Assembly (NCBI GenBank): GCA_022578965.1
Contig: MU400584.1
Coordinates: forward strand, 124,001-188,000
DNA length: 64,000 nucleotides
Source of the DNA: Xylaria sp. FL1777
Taxonomy: Eukaryota; Ascomycota; Sordariomycetes; Xylariales; Xylariaceae
Reading direction: 5' to 3'
In this document: one piece after another, positions 25,063-37,227 of the stretch
Position numbering within the stretch: the stretch's first letter is position 1
Layout: every line of letters starts with the position of its first letter
The notes under the pieces: model-generated
What the model saw: only the letters and a program-made list of their open reading frames with translations
Database searches by the model: none
Told to the model about the DNA's origin: nothing
Translations under genes and position numbers: made by a program

Positions 25063-28000
25063 ATGACCGTAAGTGAGCCTGGGTGGTCTTGTGCACACCC
25101 TCATAGCCACACGCACACCCACTCGTAAAGAGAAGGAGAGAGAGAGAGAGGAGATAGAGAGAGAGAGAGAAAGAAGGAGAGACACGTGTATCTAGCTATT
25201 GCAGGTTGAAGGGCTGACTAACACCTCTCGCTATGCGTAGGACAATAAAATGGCCTCGGGCGGTGAAGTCGACCTCGTCACCCGGCTTCAGGTCGACGAC
25301 TCGATCGTCTCGGACACCACCGAAATCGACGAGTCCCTCTACAGTCGACAGCTATACGTCCTGGGCCACGAGGCTATGAAGCGGATGGGCGCCTCTAACA
25401 TTCTCATCATCGGTCTCAAGGGTCTAGGCGTCGAGATCGCAAAGAATATCGCTCTTGCTGGCGTCAAGAGCCTGACTCTGTACGACCCTACACCCGCCGC
25501 CATTGCCGACCTCTCCTCCCAGTTCTTCCTCCATCCCGAAGACGTCGGCAAACCCCGCGACGTTGTCACCGTACCCCGTGTTGCCGAGCTGAATGCGTAC
25601 ACCCCGGTCCATATCCATAAGTCTTCTAAGTGAGTAATTTAGCTACGCTTTTGGCTCTTGATCTGCTTTGTCCGCATGATTTTCAGCTAATTTTTGTACG
25701 ACCAGTCTCACCCAAAATTTGGAGCAGTATGACAAATACCAAGTGGTGATCCTGACAAACCAGCCTTTACAAGACCAACTCACTATTGGCGACTATTGCC
25801 ACTCAAAGGGCATCTATGTTGTATCTGCCAATACCTACGGTTTATTCGGCTCTATATTCTGCGACTTTGGTGACAAGTTCACGTGCCTCGATCCCACCGG
25901 TGAGAACCCCATCAACGGTATAGTAGCAGGTATCGATGAAGAGGGCTTGGTCTCTGCACTCGATGAGACGCGGCACGGTTTGGTCGATGGTGACTATGTC
26001 ACCTTCTCTGAAATTGAGGGCATGGAAGGCCTCAATGGTGCCGAGCCCAGAAAAGTCACTGTAAAGGGCCCGTATACATTTTCTATTGGTGATGTGTCTG
26101 GTCTAGGCCAGTACAAACGAGGCGGCTTGTACCAGCAAGTGAAGATGCCCGCCATCATTAATTTCAAGTCCATCTCTACGTCCTTGCGGGACCCAGAGTT
26201 TGTACAGTCCGACTTCGCCAAATTCGATCGACCTCCATTGCTTCATGTGGGATTCGAAGCCCTCAATGCATACACACAGTCACAAGGCCACCTTCCTCGT
26301 CCGATGAACCATGATGATGCCGAGGTTCTGGTCGGGTCTGTTAAGGCCTTCGTTAAGAAGGAGAAGATTGACTTGGAGATCGGGGAAAATGAGGAGAAGA
26401 TTATTCGCGAGTTGAGTTTCCAGGCACAGGGTGACCTTAGCCCCATGGCGGCACTTTTCGGTGGCCTTGCTGCTCAAGAAGCTCTGAAAGCTGTGTCTGG
26501 AAAATTCCACCCTATCAAACAGTGGTTCTATTTTGACTCGTTAGAATCGCTTCCTACGAGCTCGGAACGAAATGAACAACTTTGCAAGCCTATTGGGTCC
26601 CGATACGATGGGCAAATCGCTGTCTTCGGTACCAAATATCAGGAAAAGCTTGGAGATGTGAGGCAGTTCCTCGTTGGAGCTGGTGCCATTGGTTGCGAGA
26701 TGCTTAAAAACTGGGCTATGATTGGTCTTGGTATAGGGCCCAAGGGCAAGATTACCATCACAGACATGGATTCCATCGAAAAGAGCAATCTCAACCGACA
26801 GTTCCTATTCAGATCCAAGGATGTTGGTCAGATGAAGAGCGATTGCGCTGCCAAAGCGGTGACAGCCATGAATCCAGACCTACGAGGTCACATTGTGTGC
26901 TTGAAAGATCGCGTTAGTCCCGAGACTGAGCACATTTTCAATGAAGACTTTTGGAAGAACTTAGACGGTGTTACAAACGCCCTTGACAATGTCGAGGCAA
27001 GAACCTACGTTGATCGGCGATGCGTTTTCTTCCAGAAGCCTTTACTCGAAAGCGGCACTCTAGGCACAAAGGGCAACACTCAAGTTGTTCTCCCCAAGGT
27101 GACCGAGTCGTACTCTTCGTCCCAAGACCCCCCCGAGGTGTCATTCCCAATGTGCACTCTGAGGAGTTTCCCGAATAAGATTGAGCATACAATTGCTTGG
27201 GCCCGAGAGCTCTTTGAAACCTCGTTCGTCAAGTCTGCTGAGACCGTTAACCTTTACTTAAGCCAGCCAAATTATCTAGAGACTACGTTGAAGCAAGGAG
27301 GCAGCGAGAAGCCGACTCTGGAAACAATCAGAGATTACCTCGTGACGGACAAGCCGCTAAGCTTCGAGGACTGTATCATCTGGGCACGTATGCTGTTCGA
27401 GAGTAAATACAATAACGCCATCCAGCAGCTCCTGTTCAATTTCCCAAAAGATGCCGTGTCGTCGAGCGGCGCCCCGTTCTGGTCCGGGCCGAAGCGAGCA
27501 CCGGATGCGCTCAAATTCGACCCTAAGAATCCCACCCATTTCGGTTTCATCGTTGCTGCTGCCAACCTTCATGCGTTTAACTATAACATCAATACTAAGG
27601 GTATTGACAAGGGACTATATGTCAAGGTTCTAGATAACATGATTGTCCCCGACTTCATCCCCGACCCTGGCGTCCAGATCCAGGCTAGTGACAATGATCC
27701 CGTAAGTATACTATTAAGGATACCCGTCATGTGATCAGTTACTAATCAGAACTACGTGAAAGGATCCAAACGCGAATAAGTCTTCCTCTTTCAACGACAA
27801 CGACGAGCTGCAGAAGATCATTGATAGCCTACCGGCGGCTAACAAGCTGGCAGGATTCAAACTGACGCCAGTAGAGTTCGAGAAGGACGATGACACAAAC
27901 CATCACATTGACTTCATTACCTTTGCTAGCAATTTGCGGGCTGAGAACTATAAGATCGAGCAGGCCGATAGACATAAGACCAAGTTTATTGCCGGCAAGA

Positions 28001-28503
28001 TCATTCCGGCCATTGCTACGACGACTGCTCTGGTGACTGGTCTAGTTGTCTTGGAACTCTACAAGATTGTCGACGGCAAGACGAACATCGAGGAATACAA
28101 GAACGGATTTATCAACCTTGCACTGCCGTTCTTCGGTTTCAGCGAGCCGATCGCCAGTCCCACGGTAGAATGGACGGCTCCTGGTGGGGTCAAACTCAAG
28201 ATGGACAAGATCTGGGATCGCTTCGATTCGGAGGATGTGACCCTGGGCGAGCTCCTTAAGAACTTTGAGAAGAAGGGACTCAGTGTTAGCATGCTTAGTT
28301 CCGGGGTGAGCTTACTATACGCCAGCTTCTTCCCGGTTGCCAAACGCAAGGAACGCACTGCGATGAAGCTTAGCGAGCTCGTTGAGTCAGTCTCTAAGAA
28401 GAAGATTCCTTCGCACCAGAAGGAAATCATCTTTGAAATTGTAGCTGAGGATACGACGGAAGAAGATGTAGAGGTGCCCTATATCAGGGTCGTTCGAACG
28501 TGA
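25063..28503 (+). CDS. UBA1: Ubiquitin-activating enzyme E1 (UBA1)
   Basis: Exons 25063-25068, 25241-25629, 25706-27701 and 27763-28503 give 1043 residues, a normal E1 length. The enzyme adenylates ubiquitin with ATP and passes it to its own cysteine and then to E2 enzymes, in nucleus and cytosol. Seen: the first adenylation-like half opening with [17 protein letters not shown] and a degenerate nucleotide loop ([14 protein letters not shown]); the active half with [13 protein letters not shown] and [18 protein letters not shown]; and the catalytic-cysteine motif [12 protein letters not shown] (codon at 27153, residue 615 in this numbering). The C-terminus is a ubiquitin-fold domain ending YIRVVRT. 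The start at 25063 is the most upstream ATG in the coding-like frame; an ATG at 25250 is the alternative. Upstream of 25063 the same frame stays open to 24856 and looks coding (KRKLSNGG...SLKRT) but contains no ATG, so the true N-terminus is unresolved. The first intron holds (GA)n tracts. Confidence 0.95.
25134..25173. repeat. (GA)n-rich tract in the first UBA1 intron
   Basis: Two GA runs separated by GGAGAT lie in the 172-base intron between the first two coding exons of the E1 gene. Confidence 0.85.
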
Positions 28504-29648
28504 TAAGTTGATTGGAGGGGCGCTTGGACCGTGATGATTCAAATTAGCAACAGCAGCTAGAGTTTTGGAGGCGCTCGCTGCCGCAACAGATGGCTCTCAT
28601 GGGATAGAACATGTCTTGGGTGGGAGTTGCCGTCGTTTATTGTGTAAGAATTATAAAAAATTAAAGGTTTTCCTTCCACTCCAGATATAGCTGGTTGCTA
28701 AATAGGCTGGTTCGATATGTCAGACTTGTTCATCTCACTATCTAGGTAGACGACAAGACTCTTGCTCCGCAGTTTAGACAGTTGATTGTGGAATGGGAAA
28801 TATAGCTAACGACTTCGGGCCTGATGCAGTGTACCTAAGCTAGCTAACCTATCTAGATTAGTTTGAGATGAGAGGCAAGAGACCAAGGGTTGATTAGTGA
28901 TGATGTCGGCTATGGATATGACTACTGGGTATAGCGCATTTTTGGTCACTATATGTAATCGTTAAATAATCCTATCGCAGGAGTAGCTTCTCGTACAAAC
29001 CCCACATGACAAAGCACGACGAACATGATTATCAACGGTTACCAGTAAATCACTGCCAAATGGGACTGATTCAGTAGCTAGATGTATGATTGAATGATAG
29101 GATACGCCAATATGGAGCCTGGACTTGAACATGACTAAGATGTCCGGAGCGCAACAATCTAACATTGGTAACCTATGTAGATAATATACAGATAATATTA
29201 CCTAGTATAACAAGGGCTGCTGAGTGAAGCTTAGAATTGTCACAGATGCACCGGGAAAATACAGCTAGCTTGCTGCAGTCTATACTGCATGATCGTTGAA
29301 AGACAGCTAAGAGGAACCCCGCATCAGACCTTACTAACCACCTCAACCGCCACTTATACGAATATAAATTGCCTTGTATATCTCATGCGTTCCCTACCAG
29401 GCTCGCAAGCTACAGTTGGACTCATAACGTCATTGAAGTGCACATATAGCCACACGCTTGTATCTCCTCCGTCAACAAGAGCGCCGAGTTGGCATCTGGC
29501 ACGTCTTATAAAGAACCGTATTAGACAAGCTCCCCAGCGCCGCGGATATTCTATCGTCACTAGCGCTCTCACGCAGTCAGAGAGAGCATCACTCATTAGA
29601 CCTTCAATTTCGGATCAGAGGACCCCGATTCCTCTCACGCAAAGCAGG
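28504..29648. other. Intergenic region and leader of the glutathione transferase gene
   Basis: The first part is the UBA1 3' flank. From 29289 an open frame on the plus strand runs in phase into the ATG at 29649; this may be leader or an alternative N-terminus of the transferase. Nothing else is supported. Confidence 0.55.
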
Positions 29649-31416
29649 ATGGTGAGCCTCCCTCATCCCCTCTCATCACCCCCTTTCACTCCCTCATTCT
29701 CGTTAACCATAGCATTGGCTCTGCTTAACATTCCCATTGCAAGCAACATTGGGTAGTTTCAAACATCGAACTAATAACCACCACAGGCCTCAACCGGCAA
29801 GATCACAAACTGGGTCGCCCCCGGCGACAAGACGGGCGAGTTCAAGCGCCAAGCGAGCTCGTTCCGCGACTGGATCAGCGATACGCCAGGCGCCAAATTC
29901 CCCGCGGAGAAGGGCCGGTATCATCTCTACGTCAGCTATGCTTGTCCCTGGGTATGAACCGCCATCTTTTTCTCATCTGGAACGAACTCACGCGGTGATG
30001 GCTACTATAAGTAGCTAAAGAGGGGACGGGGCTGAAAAACGGAAAAAAAAAAAAGGGGGGGGAACCTCGTGCTGACGCTTCGTTTGTAGGCTCATCGGAC
30101 CCTCATCGCGAGGAAGCTGAAGGGGCTGGAGGAATTCGTCTCGTTCTCCGTCGTGCATTGGCACATGGGGGATAAAGGTACGTTTTCATTATCCTTCCAT
30201 CTCCGCGTAGTTGTCTCTATATCTGTCTCGTATCCCCATGTGCGAATACTCTATCATATCCTGCCTGAGCCAGTAAATATATCATGGCATAATACCTCAG
30301 AATCTTCTCGTGTCTGCCTATTAACACCAACCCCCCCTCTCCCCCCCCCCCTCCCCCCTAAACAAGATGAAGATAAAAGAGACACGAGGGGGCTCACACA
30401 AACTCCCTCCCCAGGCTGGCGCTTCGCCACCCCCGAGGACGAGGACGCAGCAGGCGAGAACGTGGTCCCGGACCCGCTGCCAGGCCACGAAGCGCACACG
30501 CACCTGCGCGACCTATACTTCAAGGCAGACGCCTCCTACAGCGGGCGGTTCACGGTGCCGGTGCTCTGGGACAAGAAGGCCGGCACCATCGTGAACAACG
30601 AGAGCAGCGAGATCCTGCGCATGTTCGGCTCCGTCTTCGACGCGCAGCTGCCCCCGCGCTTCGCCTCCGTGAACCTGTACCCGGAGAACCTGCGCAAGGA
30701 GATCGACGCCGCCGGCGTCTGGACCTACGACGACATCAACAACGGCGTCTACAAGAGCGGCTTCGCCACCACGCAGGAGGCCTACGAGCGGAACGTCACC
30801 AGGTTGTTCGAGGCGCTGGATCGGGTTGAGGCTGGGCTGAAGGGTAATGGGGGCGGCGCGTATTTCTTTGGGGATGTCTTGACTGAGACTGATGTCAGAC
30901 TGTAAGTTTTCTTTTCTTTCTTTCTTTTTTTGGCGAGGTTCCCTTTTCTTCTGTTCGTTCCTGTTGCTACTTACTATATATATACCCTCTAATTTACGCT
31001 CTACCTTCATTCTCATTTTTCACCTCATCCAAACCTCCTACTTACTTATTTACCAATCTCAACACACACACACACACACATGCCCCATGAATCAACCAAC
31101 TAACAAAAACACACCAAACAGCTTCGTAACCCTAATCCGCTTCGACCCAGTCTACGTGCAGCACTTCAAGTGCAACATCCGGGACATCCGCAGCGGGTAC
31201 CCGGCGGTGCACAAGTGGCTGCGGCAACTGTACTGGGGGGAGTCGACGGCGGCGGCCTTCAAGGACACGACCAACTTCCTGCACATCAAGAACCACTACA
31301 CCAAGAGCCACACCCAGATCAACCCCTTCTCCATCTGTCCCGTCGGCCCCGTGCCTGATATCCTGCCGCTGGAGGAGGAGGTCGCTGCTGTTAAGGCGGC
31401 TGTGGTGGATGAATGA
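29649..31416 (+). CDS. Glutathione S-transferase, Xi/omega type (ECM4-like glutathionyl-hydroquinone reductase)
   Basis: Five exons, 29649-29651 (ATG only), 29787-29951, 30090-30177, 30415-30901 and 31122-31416, giving 345 residues. The thioredoxin-like N-terminal half has SYACPWAHRTLI with the active cysteine at residue 54, the mark of cysteine-type omega and Xi transferases, and VHWHMGDKGWRF is typical of the Xi/ECM4 branch. The middle carries LWDKKAGTIVNNESSEI, the glutathione-binding ESSEI segment. The C-terminal helical half has YFFGDVLTETDVRL and HIKNHYTKSH. Family enzymes remove glutathione from glutathionyl-hydroquinones and can act as thiol transferases. An in-frame ATG at 29385, with no stop before 29649, would add 88 Arg/Ser-rich residues resembling a mitochondrial presequence, so two products are possible. 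Intron 4 holds an (AC)n tract. The gene is convergent with BMS1. Confidence 0.9.
31062..31080. repeat. (AC)n microsatellite in a transferase intron
   Basis: An uninterrupted AC run about 40 bases before the acceptor of the last intron. Confidence 0.85.
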
Positions 31417-31956
31417 GTAGAGAGTATAGTGTGGTCTGGAGTGAAGGGTGAGTGTGGGGGGGAGATTGGGGGGTAGGTAAGGATAGGGGATTAGGAAAAG
31501 ACAACAAGGTTTGTTATGATTATTATTATTGTTATTGTTATTATGCTGGAGGACGGCGGGGTGGGTGGAAGGAAGGAAGTAAAATGAAATGGGAAATTCA
31601 GAATGTACCAGCATTGGCTTTTATCTCATCTAGGTTAACCTATCTACTATCTTGTTCTTGGTTCTCCTCATTGAAAGGCTGGCAATTAAATAAATGAATG
31701 AATACTTAATAAACTGTGAGTGAGTCTTGATAGGCATACGGAAGGCAATCTCTACTCGTATCAGCATTATCATTGTCATACTGGCTTGTCTCGACGGAGT
31801 TCTCTTCACCTTGATTGATATAAACGCGGAATGTAAATCATCATAGTAGGCCAAGTATATATACACCAATATGGAATTCTCAAGTACCTCGTTGAACCAA
31901 TTTCTAATTTCAGACTCGATATTGTCGACATCTATATACCCAAGTCCTATTGCTGA
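31417..31956. other. Convergent gap between transferase and BMS1
   Basis: Opposed 3' flanks. A TTATTATTATTG-type tract lies at about 31518-31542. No further gene is seen. Confidence 0.55.
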
Positions 31957-34900
31957 TTATCTTCTCCTCTTCCCACCACCCCCTTCCGTCTCCCCCTTTC
32001 TCTTCTTCCCCTCGCGCTGCCAAAATTCCTGCTTCTCCCGGCGTTCCCTCGCCTCCTTCTTCTCGTTCATCGCCGCCATCTTCTTGCGGAACTCGACGCG
32101 CTTCTCCTCCTTCTTGGCGCGACGCTTCGCGATCGTATCCTTGCGGACCGTCGTGAGCTTCTGCATGAGATCGCGTACGCGCTTCTCTTCGCCGCCTAGC
32201 ACCACCGCCCGCTTCTGCATGTACGTTTCCCGCTTCTGAGGCTTCATGCGCACTATTTGTGACTTGAATGGCAGTTCTGCCGCAAGCGCTCGGGGCACCT
32301 TCAGAGGATTGAAGTGTCGTGCGGCACGCTCAATTGGTCGGTACTTGCTGTCTACGTTCTGCGGCGTCGGTATGTTTTGGTCTCGACGCACCTGGCCCGT
32401 CAGACGCATTGACTGCCAATCACCGAGACGTTCCGTTACAGGGTTGTGGAATCGGTGGGGTTTGATGGGATACCATGCTCTCAGAAACACTAGATCTCCC
32501 ATCAAAATCTTGTCCTCGAATGTCGCTCGGAATTGTCCTTCGGGTTTGGATAAAGCCCTCTTGATCTGACCCCTGATACCAGAGACGGTTTTGATCGATG
32601 CTCCTTCGAACTTAGTAATCTCGAGACCACTATTAAACATATCCTTAATGAAAGCCGTGTTTTTGTAGACTTTTGCAGGCGTGCCCGTTAACTTTAGCTT
32701 CTTCACAATCTCATAACTCTGGTCAACACTGAGAACCGTTCCAGTTGCTGCTACTCGAAATCCTGGGTTATCAGAAGAGAACGACTGAAAACAAGTAAAA
32801 CTCGTGTTTGGGGCGATCAGGGGTCCCCAGAAGGTGGCATAACAGAACGAATGCTCTGGTGAATACTTCAGCATTCGGTGACGGACTCGTTCTTCCCACG
32901 AATGTAGCATGGGCATTGCTTGATATCTATAGATAAGGGTCAGCAATAGCTCTGGGGGATAAACACCCTTAGGGAGGTTAAAGGCCATGAATAGAGGAGA
33001 GGAGTTTCTGCTCGCAACCATATCAACAAAAGTCGAAAAAACTTACCGCCTCCACCCAGCTGAGAAAATTAGAGGATCATTGTTCTTTAGTATCTTCTTA
33101 TGCCACCTATGTTTCCTCATTCGTACTTGGAGGAACCCAAATCTTTCTTCAAGAGGATTTAAGCTGCCGACGATAAGGGGTTTACGGGGTGAGAAGTTCA
33201 AAATGAATTCTGCCGGAACTTTTTCTAAAATGACGGAGACATATTTTCCGGATGTAAGGCCCTCGACGGCTAGTCTTTGGCGTTCGTCTAGACCCTCGAA
33301 CTCGGCTTTATTAATGTCGATTTGTTTCTGCAAGTTCGCCTTTTGAGAATCGTACCTTGATAGAAGCTTTTGTTAGAAGATAAGACTGCTATGGCAGAAA
33401 AAGAAAAAGAAAGAGAAGGGGGGGAAGCGGGTTCATACCAATCATCTTCTCCGAATTCTTCCTTTTTCTGCTCCTTTCCAAAACCCTCACGATCTTCTTC
33501 TTCAAAGCGCTGTTTAAGCTCCTCTTTCCTAGCCGCATTCCTTGCTCTCTCTGCTTCGAGGGATTCAGCTGGTTCTGGCTGGTCCGTTTCCTTTTCCCCA
33601 GCTTCCAAATCCTCAAAATCGCCCCAGCCCTCAATTTCCTCATCGTTCTCATCCTCTCCTTCGCCTTCATCTCCATCCTCTCCAAACCCTTCAAAGCCAT
33701 CCGCGGTTCCATTGCCTCGGTCTTTTGTAGATGTGAACCGTTGACGTAGTAACTCAACATTGTCCTCTAGAGACCACTTTGCCGCCAACTGGTCATAATC
33801 TTCCGAGGACAGCCGAGGAATAGGAGTGTTTTCTATGTAGTTATCGTCCTCTTTCTTTGAGTTGAAGAACTCGTCCTCAGAATCCGCTTCGATGTCCTCT
33901 TCATCTTCCTCTTTAGCAACTTCAGCCTTCCATCTCTCGAGGACTTCGCGAGCAGTTAATTGTTCGTCATACATCAACCTAGCAAGGTCTGCGGTACGGT
34001 AGGATGGCGCTTGCCGTTGAAGAGCCTGGGCTTTTTCGGTAAGATTCGCTCGCCATTTGGCGGCCAGTTCCTCATCATCATCCTCGGCCCCGTTATCGGA
34101 ATCTGAGCCCAGATCGGAATCGCTGTCTGCAAACTCGAGATCGTCGCCGGACTTTTCGCCATCCTGATCTTGGAATAATCTCCCGAGTTTGCGCTCATTA
34201 AAATCGGGCTCCTCATTCTCTTCCCCACTAACAAATTCCTCATCTCCAGAAGGACTGTCTTCAAATTTGTTGTCGTTGTCGTTATCGTAGTCATCTTCCT
34301 GTTCCATGGCTCTTACCGTTCGCTGACTCTTCCGTCCAGAATCTCCCGTTTCGTCATCTAAAGCATTAACGACATGGTCACCAGACGAGAATAATTGCAG
34401 TCCATTCTCGGTTTGGCCGAGGACTCGACCTCCACTTTGAAGTCCGATAATCATCTCTTCGCCCAGGCCGCGCTCCGAATCTGCAGGAGCGTCCTTGTCA
34501 AAGTTGAACCCTTTTTCGCGATTTATCCAAATCGCAGAGCCCTCGATCTTCAGCCCTTGGCGGTCGGAGAAAGGAGCATGCAGCTTCTTGTCCTTCTCAT
34601 CCAGCCGTTTCCGTCCGGTTTGACCAGTAGCCTTAGCTACAGCAGCCTGCTGAGCGGGCGAAGGACAAGGGTCCGGTAATGTCTCGCAGCGTTTTACGGT
34701 GAAATCTCCCACTCCCGGGAGATGTACTTTTTGATTCTCTAAAGCAAAGTTCACTCCTCCTCTAAGATAGCCATATATAGCGACCGAGCGATCACACTTC
34801 GCATCCTCCTCGATGTGATTGGGATGTGTAAGGTCTCGAAGACTATCGCCCAGTATGTAGCTATGTGAATTTTTCCATATAAGAGGACGGGGGTTTTTCA

Positions 34901-35746
34901 TAACGGATAGGAATCGAGACAAGTTATGAATCTCTCGGTCGGGATATCTGCCGTTTATTACACCTTCAAGCATGATTAGTCGGGTAGTAGAAGGTTGGAA
35001 GAATTGAGTTACCTGATAAGTAAAATAGATGAGCTCCCTGGTAAAGCTCGTTCCACAGTCGATGCTTGAGCGTTTTCTTGGCGTCCTTCAAATGCTGGGG
35101 TTTCTTGAAGAGGTCGAGATGTGTGAGCACAGAAAAAACATTTCCCGGCATGCCAGTTGCCGACAGGATATTCAGAAACTCCATCGTTTCCATTTCGAAG
35201 CCAAAATTCCCATCAATCAACAGCAGAACGACATCCGCTATTTTTGCCATGTCAACCATGGCTGTCAGCTCGGCCGGACATTCGACGAAAGTCAGCCTCT
35301 GCTTTCGAGACGTGACGACCGTGATCGGCCCCGTGGGATCGACAATGGTTTCCTTGGTGTAGCGCTTGACGAGGGACTTTAATAACGTGGTCTTGCCGAC
35401 ACCGGGAGGGCCGACAATGGTGACAAGGCGAGGGGGTGGTTCTGTATCGGGGGAGCGATCGGCTTGAGGGACATGAAACCGCTTCTCTCTAGATCCCAGG
35501 CGCATCAGCTTATATATAATAACTATCACACATCAGAGACGCTCTATACCTTATGTCATGCGACCTTGCGGCGGCTCTCGCGAGCTTCCCAGGCCTGGCG
35601 AATGCGAAGGCCTTGGGGTTATGGTCTAGAGAGTTTCGAGTTAGCAAGTCTAGAACCGGTGTTGCCAATGAAGTGGTTCACCAACCCCCTTGAGGCTTCT
35701 TCTTTTCCTTCGCCTTTCTATGAGGCTTATGTACCTGGTCCTCCAT
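31957..35746 (-). CDS. BMS1: Ribosome biogenesis GTPase BMS1
   Basis: Six exons on the minus strand: 35686-35746, 35550-35625, 35013-35488, 33439-34963, 33047-33355 and 31957-32926, giving 1138 residues with all phases matching. BMS1 is an essential nucleolar GTPase of the small-subunit processome that delivers Rcl1 to pre-ribosomes. The N-terminus is basic (HRKAKEKKK) followed by NPKAFAFARPGKLARAA and SHDIREKR, as in the family. The P-loop is VGPPGVGKTTLLKS, with TFVECP and VLTHLDLF further on. The middle is very acidic (Asp/Glu runs from about residue 470 to 700). The C-terminal half has the AARP2CN/DUF663 features GYLRGGV, GFLQVRMRKHRWHKKILK, FWGPLIAPNT and LTGQVRRDQNIP, and ends in a Lys/Arg-rich tail. 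The first donor, GTTGGT, is not the usual consensus, but it gives the correct phase and conserved peptide. Confidence 0.94.
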
Positions 35747-36867
35747 GATGGGCGAGGCTACGATGGCAGCTCGGCGGTTGTATGGCGCGGAGTGATGGCG
35801 ACCTATCCAGCAAAAATTATGGCGAAGACCGCGCAGAAGCATTGAACTTTCTGTATCGATAGCGATAAGATAAGCCGAGCATTCCCATCATGCATGTGCA
35901 CTTTGGTTCTCGGTTTTATTTTGCACTAACCTCCATAGGCAAAGCGAGATACAAGGTGGGGTGGTGGGGTTGAGCGAGGTGATCTCATTAGCCCCTGTCA
36001 TGGTGCCTGACTGAAGTTCTGGAAGACCGTCCAGGTACATACATACTTAGGGATCTCGCTATCCAGGTCTCTTAATACTGTACATTTGTATCATGGAACA
36101 TGAGCGTTGACTGTACTGGGTAGAAGCGGCTTTGCTTGTAGGCAGCCCAACTTCGTGGCTGGCTCCTTGCAGGTGTCCACCTAGGGGAATACCTCTCACG
36201 CCAGAACTCATGCAAAGCACAGGTATGTCTTACATATGCTACCTACTGCGTACATACAATAATGCAAGACTCGGCGCAGATGGCGGCAAACATCGAAAGT
36301 AGGGAAGCTGGATCTTGGCTGGGACCGCGCAACTTCGGATGACGACTACGTAATCCCCTATTCCCAGATGAGTCAAGCCTATCCGTCGTCGTCGGCGGCG
36401 CCACTGAGGAGCAGGGCAACAATAGTACTGTAGGTATACGATCAGGCTGCTGCGTTTTTTGTTAGCCGGCCATGACGTAGGCTGTAGATTCCCGCGTGGT
36501 GGTACGCATAGTGTACCTTTATGTAGGTAGGTAGAGGTAGAGACTTAGTAGGTAGACAGATACTGGAGCCTGAGCAAGAAACCCAGACGCTCTAAGTTTA
36601 GTTGACCTATCGAGTGTCCTAGATAGATTACCGGTAGTAGTAGTAGTACTCAGCTCCAGTGTTTGTTACTTCAGCGCGGTTAATAATAAAAGAACCCCCG
36701 CGCATCTCTCCTCCCTCGCTCCTCTTCTGCATCTTATACACAGTCAATATAATCACCCTCATCAAACTACCCCGATCTTCTTCTCAGACATCCAGTATAC
36801 ATCTCAAGCTCTACCAATTTTCGCCATACAAGTCTTACGTCGACTATACATCGCCTCGTCTGCAAAG
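35747..36867. promoter_or_regulatory. Shared upstream region of BMS1 and the I9 inhibitor gene
   Basis: A 1.1-kb gap between divergent starts. It contains TAGGTAGGTAG words at about 36521-36555 and a pyrimidine-rich leader just before 36868. No specific site can be assigned. Confidence 0.45.
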
Positions 36868-37227
36868 ATGCCTACCTACATTGTACGTCTCGTCTTGTTG
36901 TTGTTGTTGTTGTTGTCCTCCCTCTCCTTCGTATCCCGGCGCTCATGTTTGACCAGGTCACCTGCAAGTCGGATGCCACTCCCGAGCAAGTCGAAGCAGC
37001 GAAGAAACACGCAAAGGACCAGGGCGGCAAGATCACTCACGAATACAAACTCATCAAGGGCTTTGCGTAAGCAATTCCATCATTGTCGTGCTACTATTTC
37101 ACAACATACATGCATCAGCTCACAGAGGCATAACAGTGTCGAGTTCCCCAAGGACCAGATCACCACGTTAGAATCGCACGAGCACGTCCAAGCTGTCGAG
37201 TTGGATCAAGAAGTGAAGACCCAGTAA
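36868..37227 (+). CDS. Small I9-type proteinase inhibitor (PBI2-like)
   Basis: Three exons, 36868-36882, 36957-37066 and 37137-37227, giving 71 residues, close to the yeast inhibitor PBI2. The sequence opens MPTYIVTCK and continues with SDATPEQVEAAKKHAKDQGG, ITHEYKLIKGFAVEFP and ESHEHVQAVELDQEV, matching the peptidase inhibitor I9 fold, which is the propeptide fold of subtilases. There is no signal peptide. The yeast homologue inhibits vacuolar proteinase B and helps vacuole fusion; the same role here is inferred. The first exon is only five codons long and is easy to miss. The first intron contains a (TTG)n tract. The acceptor at 37136 was chosen over an earlier AG because it restores FAVEFP. 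Confidence 0.88.
   Translation: MPTYIVRLVLLLLLLLSSLSFVSRRSCLTRSPASRMPLPSKSKQRRNTQRTRAARSLTNTNSSRALRKQFHHCRATISQHTCISSQRHNSVEFPKDQITTLESHEHVQAVELDQEVKTQ
36894..36917. repeat. (TTG)n microsatellite in the I9 gene intron
   Basis: About seven TTG units immediately downstream of the first donor of the inhibitor gene. Confidence 0.9.

Noticed and set aside
24645..25076. Plus-strand open frame of 143 codons upstream of UBA1
   Set aside because: It begins at TTG, is in a different frame from the coding-like UBA1 extension and has no family resemblance.
31957..33021. Separate 354-residue protein starting near 33021 on the minus strand
   Set aside because: The first 33 codons are a BMS1 intron; the remainder is the last BMS1 exon, which joins in phase at 32926.
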